A DNA stretch of 64,000 nucleotides, from the NCBI RefSeq assembly GCF_000765145.1, contig NZ_JMGA01000017.1:1-64000 (forward strand), written 5' to 3'. Below are positions 8,576 to 17,615 of this stretch, piece after piece; the stretch's first letter is position 1, and every line of letters begins with the position of its first letter. Under the pieces are notes generated by a model that worked only from the letters and a program-made list of their open reading frames with translations, ran no database searches and was not told where the DNA came from. This DNA comes from Desulfosporosinus sp. HMP52. GTDB lineage: Bacteria; Bacillota; Desulfitobacteriia; Desulfitobacteriales; Desulfitobacteriaceae. The position numbers were made by a program, and so were the translations under genes.

Positions 8576-9724
8576 CTATTTGCTCACTAAAGGGGAAACA
8601 AGGGAAAGGTCTCCTTCCTTCTCTCTAACCAATTTTTGTCTAATTTGAGATTGAACTGCTACATCAAAAATTATTGGGTAGATCTTCTTAACCAGTTCTG
8701 ACGGAAGTTTTAATTCATTGCCAAGAGCAGTCAATCTTTGAATCACTTCCTTCTCTCGAGAACTGTCCTTCACTCTATCCAAACGTTTTTGATCTGCGAC
8801 TTTACTTACTATCTCCATGCGAGCAGCTAAACGCTCGATAATTTCTTGATCAATGTTGTCAATTTGTCCTCGCAAAGAATCAAGAGTCTCTTCTTCACAA
8901 TTTCTTTCACCGGCAAAGATTCTATTAACTGCTTCCGCCACGACTCCTAATTCTCCAGCTAACTGGATGAGTTGCTCGGGGTGTAGGGATTGAGGCCCAT
9001 CACTGACAGCCTCTGCAGGATTTGGATGCATCTCAATCAACAGACCGTCTGCTCCAGAGGCAATTGCTGCCTTAGACAAGGAAGCAATCAAATCTCTTCT
9101 CCCTGCTGCATGGCTTGGATCAACAATCACCGGAAGATGGGAAAGCTCCTTAGCAACTCCAACAGCACTGAGATCAAGGGTGTTTCTTGTACTGGGTTCA
9201 TAAGTTCGAATTCCCCTTTCACAAAGGATGACATTAGGGTTACCTGAGGATAGGATATATTCAGCTGCATACAGCCATTCCTCAATTGTTGCTGATAATC
9301 CCCGTTTCAGGATTATTGGTTTATTAATTTTACCCGCCATTTTCAACAACTCAAAGTTTTGCATATTACGAGCGCCTATTTGGATAATATCAATATCATT
9401 GACCACTAATTCAAGACTTGGAGCATCTATTACTTCTGTTACACAGAGCAAGCCTTGTTCCTTAGCTGCCTGCACTAAATAATTAAGCCCCTCTCGCCCT
9501 AGGCCTTGGAAGCTATAGGGAGAGGTACGAGGTTTGAATACTCCACCACGCAGGATTTTCCCTCCCGCTTTTTTTACGGTCTCCGCCGATTGGCTCATTT
9601 GGATGCTTGATTCTACAGCACAAGGTCCACCGATCAGGATTATTTCTTTGCCTCCTATGGTCACTCCATTAATCTCTATAGTGCTGCGCTCTGCCTTTAA
9701 CCCTGCTAATCTTAAATCTTTCAT
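8576..9724 (-). CDS. aroF: DAHP synthase fused to chorismate mutase
   Basis: The N-terminal part (about residues 1-265) is a type I-beta 3-deoxy-7-phosphoheptulonate synthase. It condenses phosphoenolpyruvate and erythrose 4-phosphate, the first step to aromatic amino acids. Signatures include GGPCAVES, KPRTSPYSFQG and DPSHAAGRRD. The C-terminal part (about 275-365) is an AroQ-type chorismate mutase (LRGQIDNIDQEIIERLAARM). In Bacillus the mutase is at the N-terminus of the synthase; here it is C-terminal. In related proteins the mutase also serves as the feedback sensor. Expression is controlled by a T-box leader with a doubled terminator. The gene is alone in its transcription unit. Confidence 0.92.
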   Translation of the reverse strand: MKDLRLAGLKAERSTIEINGVTIGGKEIILIGGPCAVESSIQMSQSAETVKKAGGKILRGGVFKPRTSPYSFQGLGREGLNYLVQAAKEQGLLCVTEVIDAPSLELVVNDIDIIQIGARNMQNFELLKMAGKINKPIILKRGLSATIEEWLYAAEYILSSGNPNVILCERGIRTYEPSTRNTLDLSAVGVAKELSHLPVIVDPSHAAGRRDLIASLSKAAIASGADGLLIEMHPNPAEAVSDGPQSLHPEQLIQLAGELGVVAEAVNRIFAGERNCEEETLDSLRGQIDNIDQEIIERLAARMEIVSKVADQKRLDRVKDSSREKEVIQRLTALGNELKLPSELVKKIYPIIFDVAVQSQIRQKLVREKEGDLSLVSPLVSK

Positions 9725-9756
9725 AATAAAAAGCCTCCTAAATATTTAAATTAAAA

Positions 9757-9816
9757 AAGTCCACGGCACATCCCTTCCACAGGGACGAAAGCCGTGGACT
9801 TCCGCGTTACCACCCA
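9757..9816 (-). terminator. second T-box antiterminator/terminator module (aroF)
   Basis: A T-box sequence TGGGTGGTAACGCGG (9802-9816) precedes a terminator hairpin with arms AAGTCCACGGC / GCCGTGGACTT and a T-run. This module is nearest the gene and repeats the module at 9904-9955 without a second specifier domain of its own. Confidence 0.85.
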
Positions 9817-10180
9817 TTTTGACCAAAATTGGCCCACTCATCAAAAGGTACAGGTCTATCAAATACTCGTGTTTGTCGAATATGCAAGGTTAGCAAAATA
9901 AAAAGCATCTCATCCCTCTGCAGGGACGAGATGCTGTATCTCGCGTTACCACCCAACTTAAGCCAAAAAGGCCACTCGACAAAGGTACGGGAATTGATAT
10001 CCGATACCCCCTTCTTGTTAACGGTGAAGAACCGTCCAAGCCTACTATATAAAACGTTCAGCCGGCAGCTCGGGAGGGAACTTCATCTATCACTACACAT
10101 AGAAGAGCTTACAGTCGAGACTCTTCCTCCCTGAAAGGTAATAAATAGGTTACTTTACTCCGTCATAGCCTTTAATGATT
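9817..10180 (-). ncRNA. T-box riboswitch leader of aroF
   Basis: Between the promoter at 10193-10220 and the gene lies a structured leader typical of tRNA-sensing T-boxes. It has a stem I region (about 10050-10140), a linker, a stem III-like segment and the conserved T-box sequence. Uncharged tRNA would stabilise the antiterminator and permit transcription. The specifier triplet could not be read with confidence; an aromatic amino acid would be expected from the gene. The 9850-9905 part, between the two terminator modules, repeats stem III features (GTACCTTTTGATGAGTGG against GTACCTTTGTCGAGTGG). Confidence 0.85.
9904..9955 (-). terminator. first T-box antiterminator/terminator module (aroF)
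   Basis: T-box sequence TGGGTGGTAACGCG (9942-9955) is followed by a hairpin with arms AGCATCTCGTCCCT / AGGGATGAGATGCT and TTTTTATTTT. It lies upstream of the module at 9757-9816, so a transcript must pass two terminators before reaching the gene. Confidence 0.85.
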
Positions 10181-10192
10181 TAATTGAAACTA

Positions 10193-10220
10193 ATTATAAC
10201 ACGCTGACTAGTTTTGTCAA
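10193..10220 (-). promoter_or_regulatory. promoter of the aroF leader
   Basis: TTGACA (10215-10220) and TATAAT (10193-10198) are 16 bp apart, with a TG one base before the -10 (extended -10). It is positioned directly upstream of the T-box leader. Confidence 0.8.
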
Positions 10221-10231
10221 CTAGTTACTAA

Positions 10232-10262
10232 ATAAAAAACAGAGCCCATTTTGGACTCTGTC
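10232..10262 (-). terminator. terminator of the serC-serA-DUF1015 operon
   Basis: The hairpin ACAGAGTCCAAAATGGGCTCTGT is followed by TTTTTTATTT on the minus strand. It lies between the DUF1015 gene and the aroF promoter. The 10263-10457 stretch contains nothing else recognisable. Confidence 0.85.
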
Positions 10263-10457
10263 AGATGACTTATTCACGTTCTACTTAGGATTTGGACCAA
10301 GCCAATAAGGCTGTAGCGATTGTAACAATGCCAAGGCAGTAATATAACTTGTCTATCAGTCTGAATTTGCCATGAATTTCATCTCACCAACTAGCATATC
10401 CAATTGAGTGAAGGTTTATACATGGATTCAAAAATACTTTTCCTCTGCCAATAATAC

Positions 10458-11696
10458 TTAACTCAGCTCATGAATGAACAATCCGCTTCTAAGCTTTGGT
10501 TCAAACCAAGTAGATTTTGGCGGCATTAACTCACCAGCATCGGATACTTCAAACAATTCATTAATTGAAGTTGGAAACATGGCAAAGGCAAGCTTCATAT
10601 CAGTGCTTACTCGTTTCTCAAGTTCTTTAAGTCCTCTTATTCCACCGACAAAGTCGATTCTTTTGTCAGTTCTTATGTCTTTAATATTAAGAATGGGAAT
10701 TAATAAAAAATTTTGAAGCATTGCCACATCAAGTCCCTCGACAGGATTGACAGAACGGATCTCATCCTTTGCCGTCAGCTTATACCATACTTCTTCTAGG
10801 TACATTCCGAATACAGCCTTTGTCTCCGGCTTATAGGGTTCTGTTCCAAGCTCTTCAACGATGAAGTTTTTTGCTACCTTAGTTAGAAAATCTTCTTTAC
10901 TAAGACCATTTAAATCTTTCACAACTCGATTATAATCTAAAATCATTAATTGGTCATGGGGAAAAAGAACAGAAAGGAAATAGTTGAATTCTTCGTCTCC
11001 CGTATAGTTAGGATTGTCGGCCCGTCTTTTCAAGCCAACTTTCACTGCTGAAGCTGTTCTGTGGTGTCCATCTGCAATATAGATACTTTCTATGTTTTTA
11101 AACTCAGTGGAGATTGTTTCCATGTCGTCTTGGTTCGCAATTCTCCACACTCTATGCCCAACTCCATCGGTTGCAACAAAATCATAGATGGATTTTTCCT
11201 GTTTTATTCTTTCGATCACAGTGTTGATAGTTTCTTGAGCACGATAGGCTAAGAAGATAGGTCCGGTATGGGCAGCACAAATATCCACATGATTTATTCG
11301 ATCGATCTCTTTGTCTTCTCTGGTTTTCTCATGTTTTTTTATAACATTAGTAAGGTAGTCATCAATGGAGGCGCATCCCACTAAACCAGTTTGGGTACGT
11401 CCTGCCATAGTTAGTTCGTAGGCATAATAACAATTCTGAGCTTCCTTAATTAAGATGCCTTGGCTTATCATGTCTTGAAGAATATCTCTGGCTTTCTCAT
11501 AAACCTGGATATCGTAAGGGTTAAAACTCTCAGGAAATTGGGTCTCAGCTCTATCAACTTTCAAAAAGGATAAAGGCTCCTTCAATACTTCCTGCAAAGC
11601 CTCTTCTCGATTAAATACATCATAGGGCAGTGCCGCTACTTTGTTTGCCACTTCTTCTTTAGGCCTAAGGGCTTTAAATGGTCTGACTGTTGCCAA
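10458..11696 (-). CDS. DUF1015 family protein
   Basis: This 412-residue protein of the DUF1015 family begins with RPFKALRPK and VAALPYDVFN and has the conserved YIADGHHRTASAV segment near residue 203, all typical of the family. The biochemical role is not established. It is the third gene behind serC and serA with a gap of 41 bp and no terminator between, so it is under the same T-box. Members of this family are often found beside serine biosynthesis genes, which suggests a role tied to serine or phosphoserine metabolism. That link is inference from context. Confidence 0.85.
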   Translation of the reverse strand: MATVRPFKALRPKEEVANKVAALPYDVFNREEALQEVLKEPLSFLKVDRAETQFPESFNPYDIQVYEKARDILQDMISQGILIKEAQNCYYAYELTMAGRTQTGLVGCASIDDYLTNVIKKHEKTREDKEIDRINHVDICAAHTGPIFLAYRAQETINTVIERIKQEKSIYDFVATDGVGHRVWRIANQDDMETISTEFKNIESIYIADGHHRTASAVKVGLKRRADNPNYTGDEEFNYFLSVLFPHDQLMILDYNRVVKDLNGLSKEDFLTKVAKNFIVEELGTEPYKPETKAVFGMYLEEVWYKLTAKDEIRSVNPVEGLDVAMLQNFLLIPILNIKDIRTDKRIDFVGGIRGLKELEKRVSTDMKLAFAMFPTSINELFEVSDAGELMPPKSTWFEPKLRSGLFIHELS

Positions 11697-11737
11697 AGCT
11701 TAACCTCCAATTCATAAACTTCTTAACACTCAATTTA

Positions 11738-12901
11738 CTACTTAATGATTCTAACCTTTAAGACTCCGTCAATTTCCTTTATCTTATTTGCTAGTTCTGG
11801 AGTGGCAGGAGATTCAATATCCAGAATAGTATAGGCATACTTTCCTTTGCTTTTATTAATCATGTCCGGGATATTGATGTTTTCTTTAGCAACGGTTGAG
11901 GTAAATTGACTGAGCATGTTCGGTATGTTTCTGTGATTAATGGCTATACGTCCAACCTGGTTGCATACTCCCATATCACAATTGGGATAATTAACCGAAT
12001 TCTTGATGTTTCCATTTTCCAGGTAGTCCATTATCTGCTTTACTGCCATAACTGCACAGTTATCTTCTGATTCAATCGTTGAAGCACCTAAATGAGGAAC
12101 CGTAATTACACCATTAACTCCACACACCTTGGGATTTGGAAAATCTGTGACATAGCGGCCAACCTTTCCCGACTCCAAGGCTTCAACAATGTCATCATCA
12201 ATAACTAAGGTATCCCTGGAAAAGTTTAATAGTTTAACGCCATCTTTCATCATGGCAAAGGTTTCTTTATTAAACATTCCCTTAGTTGAATCGGTTAGAG
12301 GCACATGAACCGTAATAAAATCACATTCTCTGTAGATCTCTTCTAAAGACTTTGCTTGTTTGATATATTTTGAAAGGTTCCAAGCTGCATCCACAGAAAT
12401 GAATGGGTCATATCCATAGACCTCCATGTCCAGCTTATTCAAGGCATTAGCAACTAAAATTCCTATAGCACCTAATCCTATGACACCCAGTTTTTTTCCT
12501 CTAATTTCTGTCCCAGCAAACTTGGCCTTGTTCTTCTCAACAAGTTTAGCTACCTCCGGATCGTCCTTGCAGGAATTCACCCAGTTGACTCCCCCAAAAA
12601 TATCCCTTGAGGCAATGATTAGCGAGGCAATGACAATTTCTTTTACTCCATTAGCATTTGCACCCGGAGTGTTAAAAACTACAGTTCCGTTTTCAGCACA
12701 TTTCTCCAACGGAATGTTATTTACACCGGCGCCTGCTCTGGCGATAGCTTCTAGGGTACTAGGCAATTCCAATTCATGGAGACTTGAACTTCTTACGAGT
12801 ACTGCATCGGCATCGTTGAATTGCTCCACCATTTGATAATTATCTGTAAACAGGTCTAAACCAACATTAGCTATTTTATTGATACAATTAACATTAAACA
12901 T
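11738..12901 (-). CDS. serA: D-3-phosphoglycerate dehydrogenase
   Basis: The enzyme oxidises 3-phosphoglycerate to 3-phosphohydroxypyruvate, the first step of serine synthesis. The NAD-binding motif GVIGLGAIG lies near residue 140. The catalytic region includes VPLTDSTKGMFN and VPHLGASTIESE. A C-terminal ACT domain (about residues 320-387) would bind serine for feedback control. The length of 387 residues matches short SerA enzymes. The ATG at 12901 has GAGGTG six bases upstream; a GTG three codons earlier overlaps that site. It follows serC by 48 bp. Confidence 0.95.
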   Translation of the reverse strand: MFNVNCINKIANVGLDLFTDNYQMVEQFNDADAVLVRSSSLHELELPSTLEAIARAGAGVNNIPLEKCAENGTVVFNTPGANANGVKEIVIASLIIASRDIFGGVNWVNSCKDDPEVAKLVEKNKAKFAGTEIRGKKLGVIGLGAIGILVANALNKLDMEVYGYDPFISVDAAWNLSKYIKQAKSLEEIYRECDFITVHVPLTDSTKGMFNKETFAMMKDGVKLLNFSRDTLVIDDDIVEALESGKVGRYVTDFPNPKVCGVNGVITVPHLGASTIESEDNCAVMAVKQIMDYLENGNIKNSVNYPNCDMGVCNQVGRIAINHRNIPNMLSQFTSTVAKENINIPDMINKSKGKYAYTILDIESPATPELANKIKEIDGVLKVRIIK

Positions 12902-12949
12902 TTCTTTCACCTCATAATTATATTTACTGATCCAACCATGGATTTGCTT

Positions 12950-14032
12950 TTAACAATTTTCTTCTTCAAACTTCTTCATAAACGCAACTAGAGCCTTAAC
13001 TCCGTCGATGGGCATGGCGTTGTAAATACTTGCTCTCATACCACCCACAGTTCTATGTCCTTTTAGGTTTTCAAATCCGGCAGCTTTAGCTTCCTTAATA
13101 AATTTAGCATCTAACTCGTCAGAACCTGTGACAAAAGGAACATTCATTAATGAGCGATCCTGCTTTACAACAGTCCCGCGAAACAGCTTACTGGAATCAA
13201 GATAATCATATAAAATTGAAGCCTTTTCTACATTGATTTTCTTCATTGCCTCGAGTCCGCCTAGGTTTTGAATCCACTTAAACACTTTACCGCAAATATA
13301 AATACCATAAGCCGGAGGGGTATTATACAGTGACTTGTTATCAGCATGCACCTTATAGCGCAGCATGGTTGGCGTTCCCGGCAGGACATCCTCAGTAATT
13401 AAGTCTTCACGGATAATGACAACCACTACACCGGCAGGGCCAATATTTTTTTGAACTCCTGCAAAAATCAGTCCATATTTTGTAACATCTACAGGTTCAG
13501 ATAATATGTCCGAAGACATATCAGCAACTAGAACCTTATCCCCAGTGTCGGGTAATTGATGATACTTAGTTCCGTATATTGTGTTGTTATGGCAAATATA
13601 AACATAATCAGCGTCATCCGAAATCTTTAAGTTGTTCAAGTCGGGAATATAAGTAAAGGTCTTATCCTCAGAAGAAGCAATAACATTAATCTTTCCAAAT
13701 AATTTCCCTTCAGCGATTGCTTTTTTTGCCCATTGCCCAGTGTTAATGTGATCGGCTACTTTGTTTTTCATTAAGTTCATAGGTATCATGGCAAACTGTT
13801 GGGATGCACCGCCTTGAAGAAATAAGACCTTGTAATTATCAGGAATCTGCAGTAGATCTCGAAGGTCTTTTTCAGCCTCAGTAATAATTTGTTCAAAAGC
13901 TTTAGAACGATGACTCATTTCCATAACGGACATGCCCGTTCCGTTATAATCCAGCATCTCCGCTGCTGCCTCTTTTAACACCTCTTCAGGTAATACAGCA
14001 GGTCCTGCAGAAAAATTATAAATTCTTGACAT
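12950..14032 (-). CDS. serC: phosphoserine aminotransferase
   Basis: This pyridoxal-phosphate enzyme converts 3-phosphohydroxypyruvate and glutamate to phosphoserine. It begins with the family signature IYNFSAGPAVLPEEVL. The PLP lysine is K195 in AGVQKNIGP. The length of 360 residues is standard. It is the first gene of serC-serA-DUF1015, expressed from a promoter at 14586 through a T-box leader. No phosphoserine phosphatase gene is visible in this operon. Confidence 0.96.
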   Translation of the reverse strand: MSRIYNFSAGPAVLPEEVLKEAAAEMLDYNGTGMSVMEMSHRSKAFEQIITEAEKDLRDLLQIPDNYKVLFLQGGASQQFAMIPMNLMKNKVADHINTGQWAKKAIAEGKLFGKINVIASSEDKTFTYIPDLNNLKISDDADYVYICHNNTIYGTKYHQLPDTGDKVLVADMSSDILSEPVDVTKYGLIFAGVQKNIGPAGVVVVIIREDLITEDVLPGTPTMLRYKVHADNKSLYNTPPAYGIYICGKVFKWIQNLGGLEAMKKINVEKASILYDYLDSSKLFRGTVVKQDRSLMNVPFVTGSDELDAKFIKEAKAAGFENLKGHRTVGGMRASIYNAMPIDGVKALVAFMKKFEEENC

Positions 14033-14250
14033 ATCAAATCCTCCTCTATCTTTTACTTTTTTAACTAGAAAAAATCAAATTAGCTTACTTTGCTATCTAA
14101 TAGGTGTATTGCCTCAAAGAAAACTTTTCTAAGTTAGATTTACATTTGAGCGTATATTCCCTAGCCGCAATCACCATCTTTTACAACTTATAAATTATTC
14201 CTCCTTTTAAATTATATTGATAATTTGTATAAATTTGGTTTACTGGAGAA

Positions 14251-14299
14251 AAACAAAACCCACCCCAGTATTGGGGCGGGAATTCCGCGGTGCCACCCA
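14251..14299 (-). terminator. second T-box antiterminator/terminator module (serC)
   Basis: T-box sequence TTGGGTGGCACCGCGG (14284-14299) is followed by the hairpin CCCGCCCCAATACTGGGGTGGG and TTTTGTTTTT. It is the module nearest serC and a second copy of the one at 14348-14400. Confidence 0.85.
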
Positions 14300-14570
14300 A
14301 GTTTCAGCCGTTTAGTCGCAACAGGAAACAAACGCTTAAAAATAAACAAAACCCCTCATCCCAATTAGGGACGAGAGGTTATTCCCGCGTTGCCACCCAT
14401 GTTGCCGAAACGGCCAACTTATGTCCGCAATATCGGGCGGAACCCGTCACAATTCATCATTGGCCACTCCAGGATGGAATCCTTCAACTCTGTAGACTGA
14501 CTTGCACCAACCGTCAGTTCTCTTAACTCTAGGAGCTGGGGACTTCCCTTCATTGTGTTAGTTGTTTGCG
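14300..14570 (-). ncRNA. T-box riboswitch leader of serC-serA
   Basis: A tRNA-sensing leader with a stem I region at about 14465-14560. A UCC serine triplet followed by A is placed at 14476-14478 on the 3' side of stem I (context GGATTCCATCC), suitable for a specifier loop. This agrees with serine synthesis genes downstream. The antiterminator/terminator modules are at 14348-14400 and 14251-14299. Confidence 0.85.
14348..14400 (-). terminator. first T-box antiterminator/terminator module (serC)
   Basis: T-box sequence TGGGTGGCAACGCGGG (about 14384-14399) is followed by a hairpin AACCTCTCGTCCCT / GGGATGAGGGGTT and TTTGTTTATTTTT. It is upstream of the module at 14251-14299. Confidence 0.85.
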
Positions 14571-14585
14571 TTTTGAATTATTTAG

Positions 14586-14614
14586 ATTCTAAACGATCCT
14601 CGGTTCCGTGTCAA
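14586..14614 (-). promoter_or_regulatory. promoter of the serC T-box leader
   Basis: TTGACA (14609-14614) and TAGAAT (14586-14591) are separated by 17 bp on the minus strand, just before the T-box leader. Confidence 0.75.
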
Positions 14615-14718
14615 GTATTTATTTTCCACTTTTTGATTCCAGAAAAGAAAAAACTTTATGAATGAGGAAGCTGCCGCTAATCAATATGTAAAACACTCCA
14701 TCCAGTAAAATACAATCC

Positions 14719-15276
14719 TTACCCCTGCCAGCGCTTAGCCTTCTCGAAATCAATTCCAAATTGATCAAGTATCTTCATAACATGATGATTTATTATGTCT
14801 TGTATGGTTTGAGGATGATTATAGAAAGCAGGCATAGGAGGTATAATCCTCACCCCAATTCTAGCTAATTTAAGCATATTTTCCATATGAATTGGACTCA
14901 GAGGAGTCTCTCTTGGACTCAAGATAAGGGTTCTGCCTTCTTTGAGCATCACGCCTGCTGTCCGAGATATAAGATTATCATCATAACCGTTGGCTATCGA
15001 ACTCAACGTCTTCATACTGCAGGGCAAAATAACCATTCCATCAGTCCTAAAGGATCCACTGGAGGTTTTTGCTCCCAAGTTCTTATTGTCGTAGACTTCA
15101 GCAGCCAAGCTTTCCATATCCTTCAAGGAATAGTCGGTTTCTATTTTCAGGTTTTCTTTAGCCCAATCGCTCATTATCAGATGAACATTCACTTTCCCAG
15201 TTTCCCGAAGAGCTCTCATTAAATTTATCGCGTAAATTGTTCCCGTTGCTCCTGTAACTCCTACAACAATTTCCAT
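14719..15276 (-). CDS. ubiX: UbiX-type flavin prenyltransferase
   Basis: The enzyme joins dimethylallyl phosphate to reduced FMN to make prenylated FMN, the cofactor of UbiD-type decarboxylases. The 185-residue protein begins with VGVTGATGTIYAINLMRAL and has the conserved PCSMKTLSSIANGYDDNLI and SPRETPLSPIHMENML segments. No ubiD gene is visible in the window, so the partner decarboxylase must be encoded elsewhere. It appears to be a single-gene unit. Confidence 0.9.
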   Translation of the reverse strand: MEIVVGVTGATGTIYAINLMRALRETGKVNVHLIMSDWAKENLKIETDYSLKDMESLAAEVYDNKNLGAKTSSGSFRTDGMVILPCSMKTLSSIANGYDDNLISRTAGVMLKEGRTLILSPRETPLSPIHMENMLKLARIGVRIIPPMPAFYNHPQTIQDIINHHVMKILDQFGIDFEKAKRWQG

Positions 15277-15423
15277 GTTTCATCTCCTGCCCATGCATAC
15301 CTCTATGTATTACTATTTTCCACTAAAGAATATCATATTCCTGATTTAACTGAAATCCTTTATACCTAGTTTTATTTCTCTCTCCACATTGTTCAATAAC
15401 CATTCTAATTAACACAAAAAAGA

Positions 15424-15447
15424 ATACCTAGCTATCCTACTAGGTAT
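15424..15447 (-). terminator. terminator of the glnA-ANTAR operon
   Basis: The hairpin ATACCTAG-N8-CTAGGTAT is followed on the minus strand by TCTTTTTTG, six bases after the stop of the ANTAR gene. Confidence 0.85.
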
Positions 15448-15453
15448 CCTAAT

Positions 15454-16026
15454 CTATTCATATTTTTTAATAATCTCTTCCGCAACCAGTGCCTGAGAAA
15501 GACGCAAATCCATTGCTCTTTTCTGGATTAGGCGAAAGGCTTGGGGCTCGCTCATATTTAACTTTTCTACAAGCAGCCATTTAGCTTGCTCAAGTATCTT
15601 ACGTTCATCCATTCGTTTCTTTAAACTATCCCGCTCGTTAATAAGCTGAGTCATGGAATTTCGTACTGAGAGTGCAAACCGAGCAGTTTGAAGCAGTGTC
15701 AAACGATTAATGGGCTTTGGCAAAATTAGTGCATTTATTTTCTCAAGACTACATTGCATGTCAAGTAGCTGTTCCGGCCTTGAAATGACTACTATACCAG
15801 CAGACGTTTTCTCATGAGCATCAAAGACTAAATCTGTACCCTGTTCATCGGGTAACGGAGTGCTTATAATGACTAAATCAAATCCCGTGCTAAAAAAATT
15901 CCTGCGCGCTTCATTGGCTGATTGAGCGCAGCTAACCGGATAAAAGCCTTCTTTTACGAGCATTGTCTGTATGCTGCTCGCCATTTCAGCTTTTCCACAA
16001 ACAACTAAAACACTCCCTGCGCTCAC
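15454..16026 (-). CDS. ANTAR-domain antitermination regulator (NasT/AmiR type)
   Basis: This protein of about 190 residues has a receiver-like domain (about 1-117) and a C-terminal RNA-binding ANTAR domain (about 127-185; LNMSEPQAFRLIQKRAMDLRLS). In the receiver-like domain the position of the phosphorylated aspartate is serine (DLVIISTPLPDEQG), so it is probably a pseudo-receiver that does not accept phosphate in the usual way. ANTAR proteins bind paired hexaloop hairpins and prevent termination. Candidate targets are the leaders of glnA and gltB in this window. The GTG at 16026 has GGGG eight bases upstream; a GTG three codons earlier abuts that site. It lies close behind glnA. Confidence 0.88.
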   Translation of the reverse strand: MSAGSVLVVCGKAEMASSIQTMLVKEGFYPVSCAQSANEARRNFFSTGFDLVIISTPLPDEQGTDLVFDAHEKTSAGIVVISRPEQLLDMQCSLEKINALILPKPINRLTLLQTARFALSVRNSMTQLINERDSLKKRMDERKILEQAKWLLVEKLNMSEPQAFRLIQKRAMDLRLSQALVAEEIIKKYE

Positions 16027-16058
16027 TACAATCACCCCTTTATGCAGGGAAACTATTT

Positions 16059-17387
16059 CTAATAGGCCTTTAGATATTTTTCAATTTCCCATGCATGAAC
16101 TGAATTATCGTAGTCTTCCCATTCTAAGACCTTTGCGGTCAGATATTTATTAAACGCATGTGAACCCAGTGTCGATTGAATCAGAGGATCTTTCTTCATC
16201 TCTTCAAGCGCAAATAACAAATTTGAAGGTAAGCGCTCTAGCTTTAGATTTTCTTCCTGTTCAGCTGTCAGGGTGTAAATATTGACATTAACCGGATCAG
16301 GCAGGGATAAATTTCTGTTTAATCCATCAAGCCCCGCTTCCAATAGCAATGCTAAAGTAAAATATGGATTGCAGCTGGGGTCAGGACTTCTAAGTTCAAG
16401 TCTGGTTCCTTCACCCCTAGGAGCAGGAACTCTCAGTAATGGGCTCCTGTTCATATGAGACCAGGCAATATGCACTGGAGCTTCAAAGCCCGGTTGTAAA
16501 CGTTTATAGGAGTTAATGAGGGGATTAGCGATGGCAGTAATCCCTTTGATATGGTTTAGGAGCCCGGCGGCAAACTGCTTAGCCGTGTCGGATATATCTG
16601 ATTGAGTTTGACCTCCACTAAAAAGGTTGTTACCATTTTTAGTTAAGGACATATTAATATGCATTCCCGAACCATTAACGCCTGGAAGTGGTTTGGGCAT
16701 AAAGGTGGCATGTAAACCATTGCGCTGAGCAATAATCTTTACAACCATTTTAAAAGTCATAATGCTATCTGCTGCAGTAAGGGCATCAGTGTACCTAAAA
16801 TCGATTTCATGTTGTCCCGCCGCAGTTTCATGATGGGAAGTCTCAATTTCAAATCCCATTTCCTCTAAAACAATGCAAATTTCACGACGAGTGTTTTCAC
16901 CCAAGTCAATGGGTGCTAAATCACAATAACTGGCTGAATCATGGGTAATTGTGGTGGGTTGGCCTTCATCATCGTTATAAAACATAAAAAACTCACATTC
17001 CGGGCCAACCTGAAAAGTGTATCCCAAATCTTGGGCTTTCTTTATAGTTCGTTTGAGAATATAACGGGGATCACCTTCAAACTGAGAACCATCATGGTTT
17101 TTAATATCGCAAATTATTCTGGCAACTTTACCTTGTTGTGGCCTCCAAGGAATAATCGAAAATGTACTCGGGTCTGGAAAAAGAAACATATCTGATGATT
17201 CAATACCAGAAAACCCGGCCACTGCCGAGCCATCAAACATGACTCCATTTTGGAAGGCGTTAGCAAGCTGTTTATCTGTGATAGCTATGTTCTTCATCCG
17301 ACCATAAATATCTGTAAACTGAAGTCGAATAAACCGAACGTCGTTTTCTTTCACAAACTTGAGACATTCCTCTTTTGATAAATTCAA
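16059..17387 (-). CDS. glnA: glutamine synthetase, type I
   Basis: The enzyme makes glutamine from glutamate, ammonia and ATP. The 442-residue protein has the family motifs FDGSAVAGF, NGSGMHINMSL and PAPRGEGTRLELRSPDP. The size is that of the short GSI-alpha enzymes of Firmicutes. The start is a TTG at 17387 preceded by AAAGGAGAG at good spacing. It is followed by the ANTAR regulator gene and preceded by a leader with a hexaloop hairpin competing with a long terminator, so control by regulated termination is likely. Confidence 0.95.
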   Translation of the reverse strand: MNLSKEECLKFVKENDVRFIRLQFTDIYGRMKNIAITDKQLANAFQNGVMFDGSAVAGFSGIESSDMFLFPDPSTFSIIPWRPQQGKVARIICDIKNHDGSQFEGDPRYILKRTIKKAQDLGYTFQVGPECEFFMFYNDDEGQPTTITHDSASYCDLAPIDLGENTRREICIVLEEMGFEIETSHHETAAGQHEIDFRYTDALTAADSIMTFKMVVKIIAQRNGLHATFMPKPLPGVNGSGMHINMSLTKNGNNLFSGGQTQSDISDTAKQFAAGLLNHIKGITAIANPLINSYKRLQPGFEAPVHIAWSHMNRSPLLRVPAPRGEGTRLELRSPDPSCNPYFTLALLLEAGLDGLNRNLSLPDPVNVNIYTLTAEQEENLKLERLPSNLLFALEEMKKDPLIQSTLGSHAFNKYLTAKVLEWEDYDNSVHAWEIEKYLKAY

Positions 17388-17615
17388 TTAAGATTCTCTC
17401 CTTTCCTAAAGCCAAAGTTATGATTAATTATATCGGCTTGGACTTATTATATCCCATATAAGTCCCAGATGTATTCTTAGGTCATTATGCAAAATACTTG
17501 GGAAAAGATTTTTAGTCCATCACCTCGTAATTCAATGTACAAAGAATCAAAAAACCTTGGCTGGGGCCAAGCGTTCAGGTATCATTCAAGTACCCTAATA
17601 ATACTTCTTGACCGT

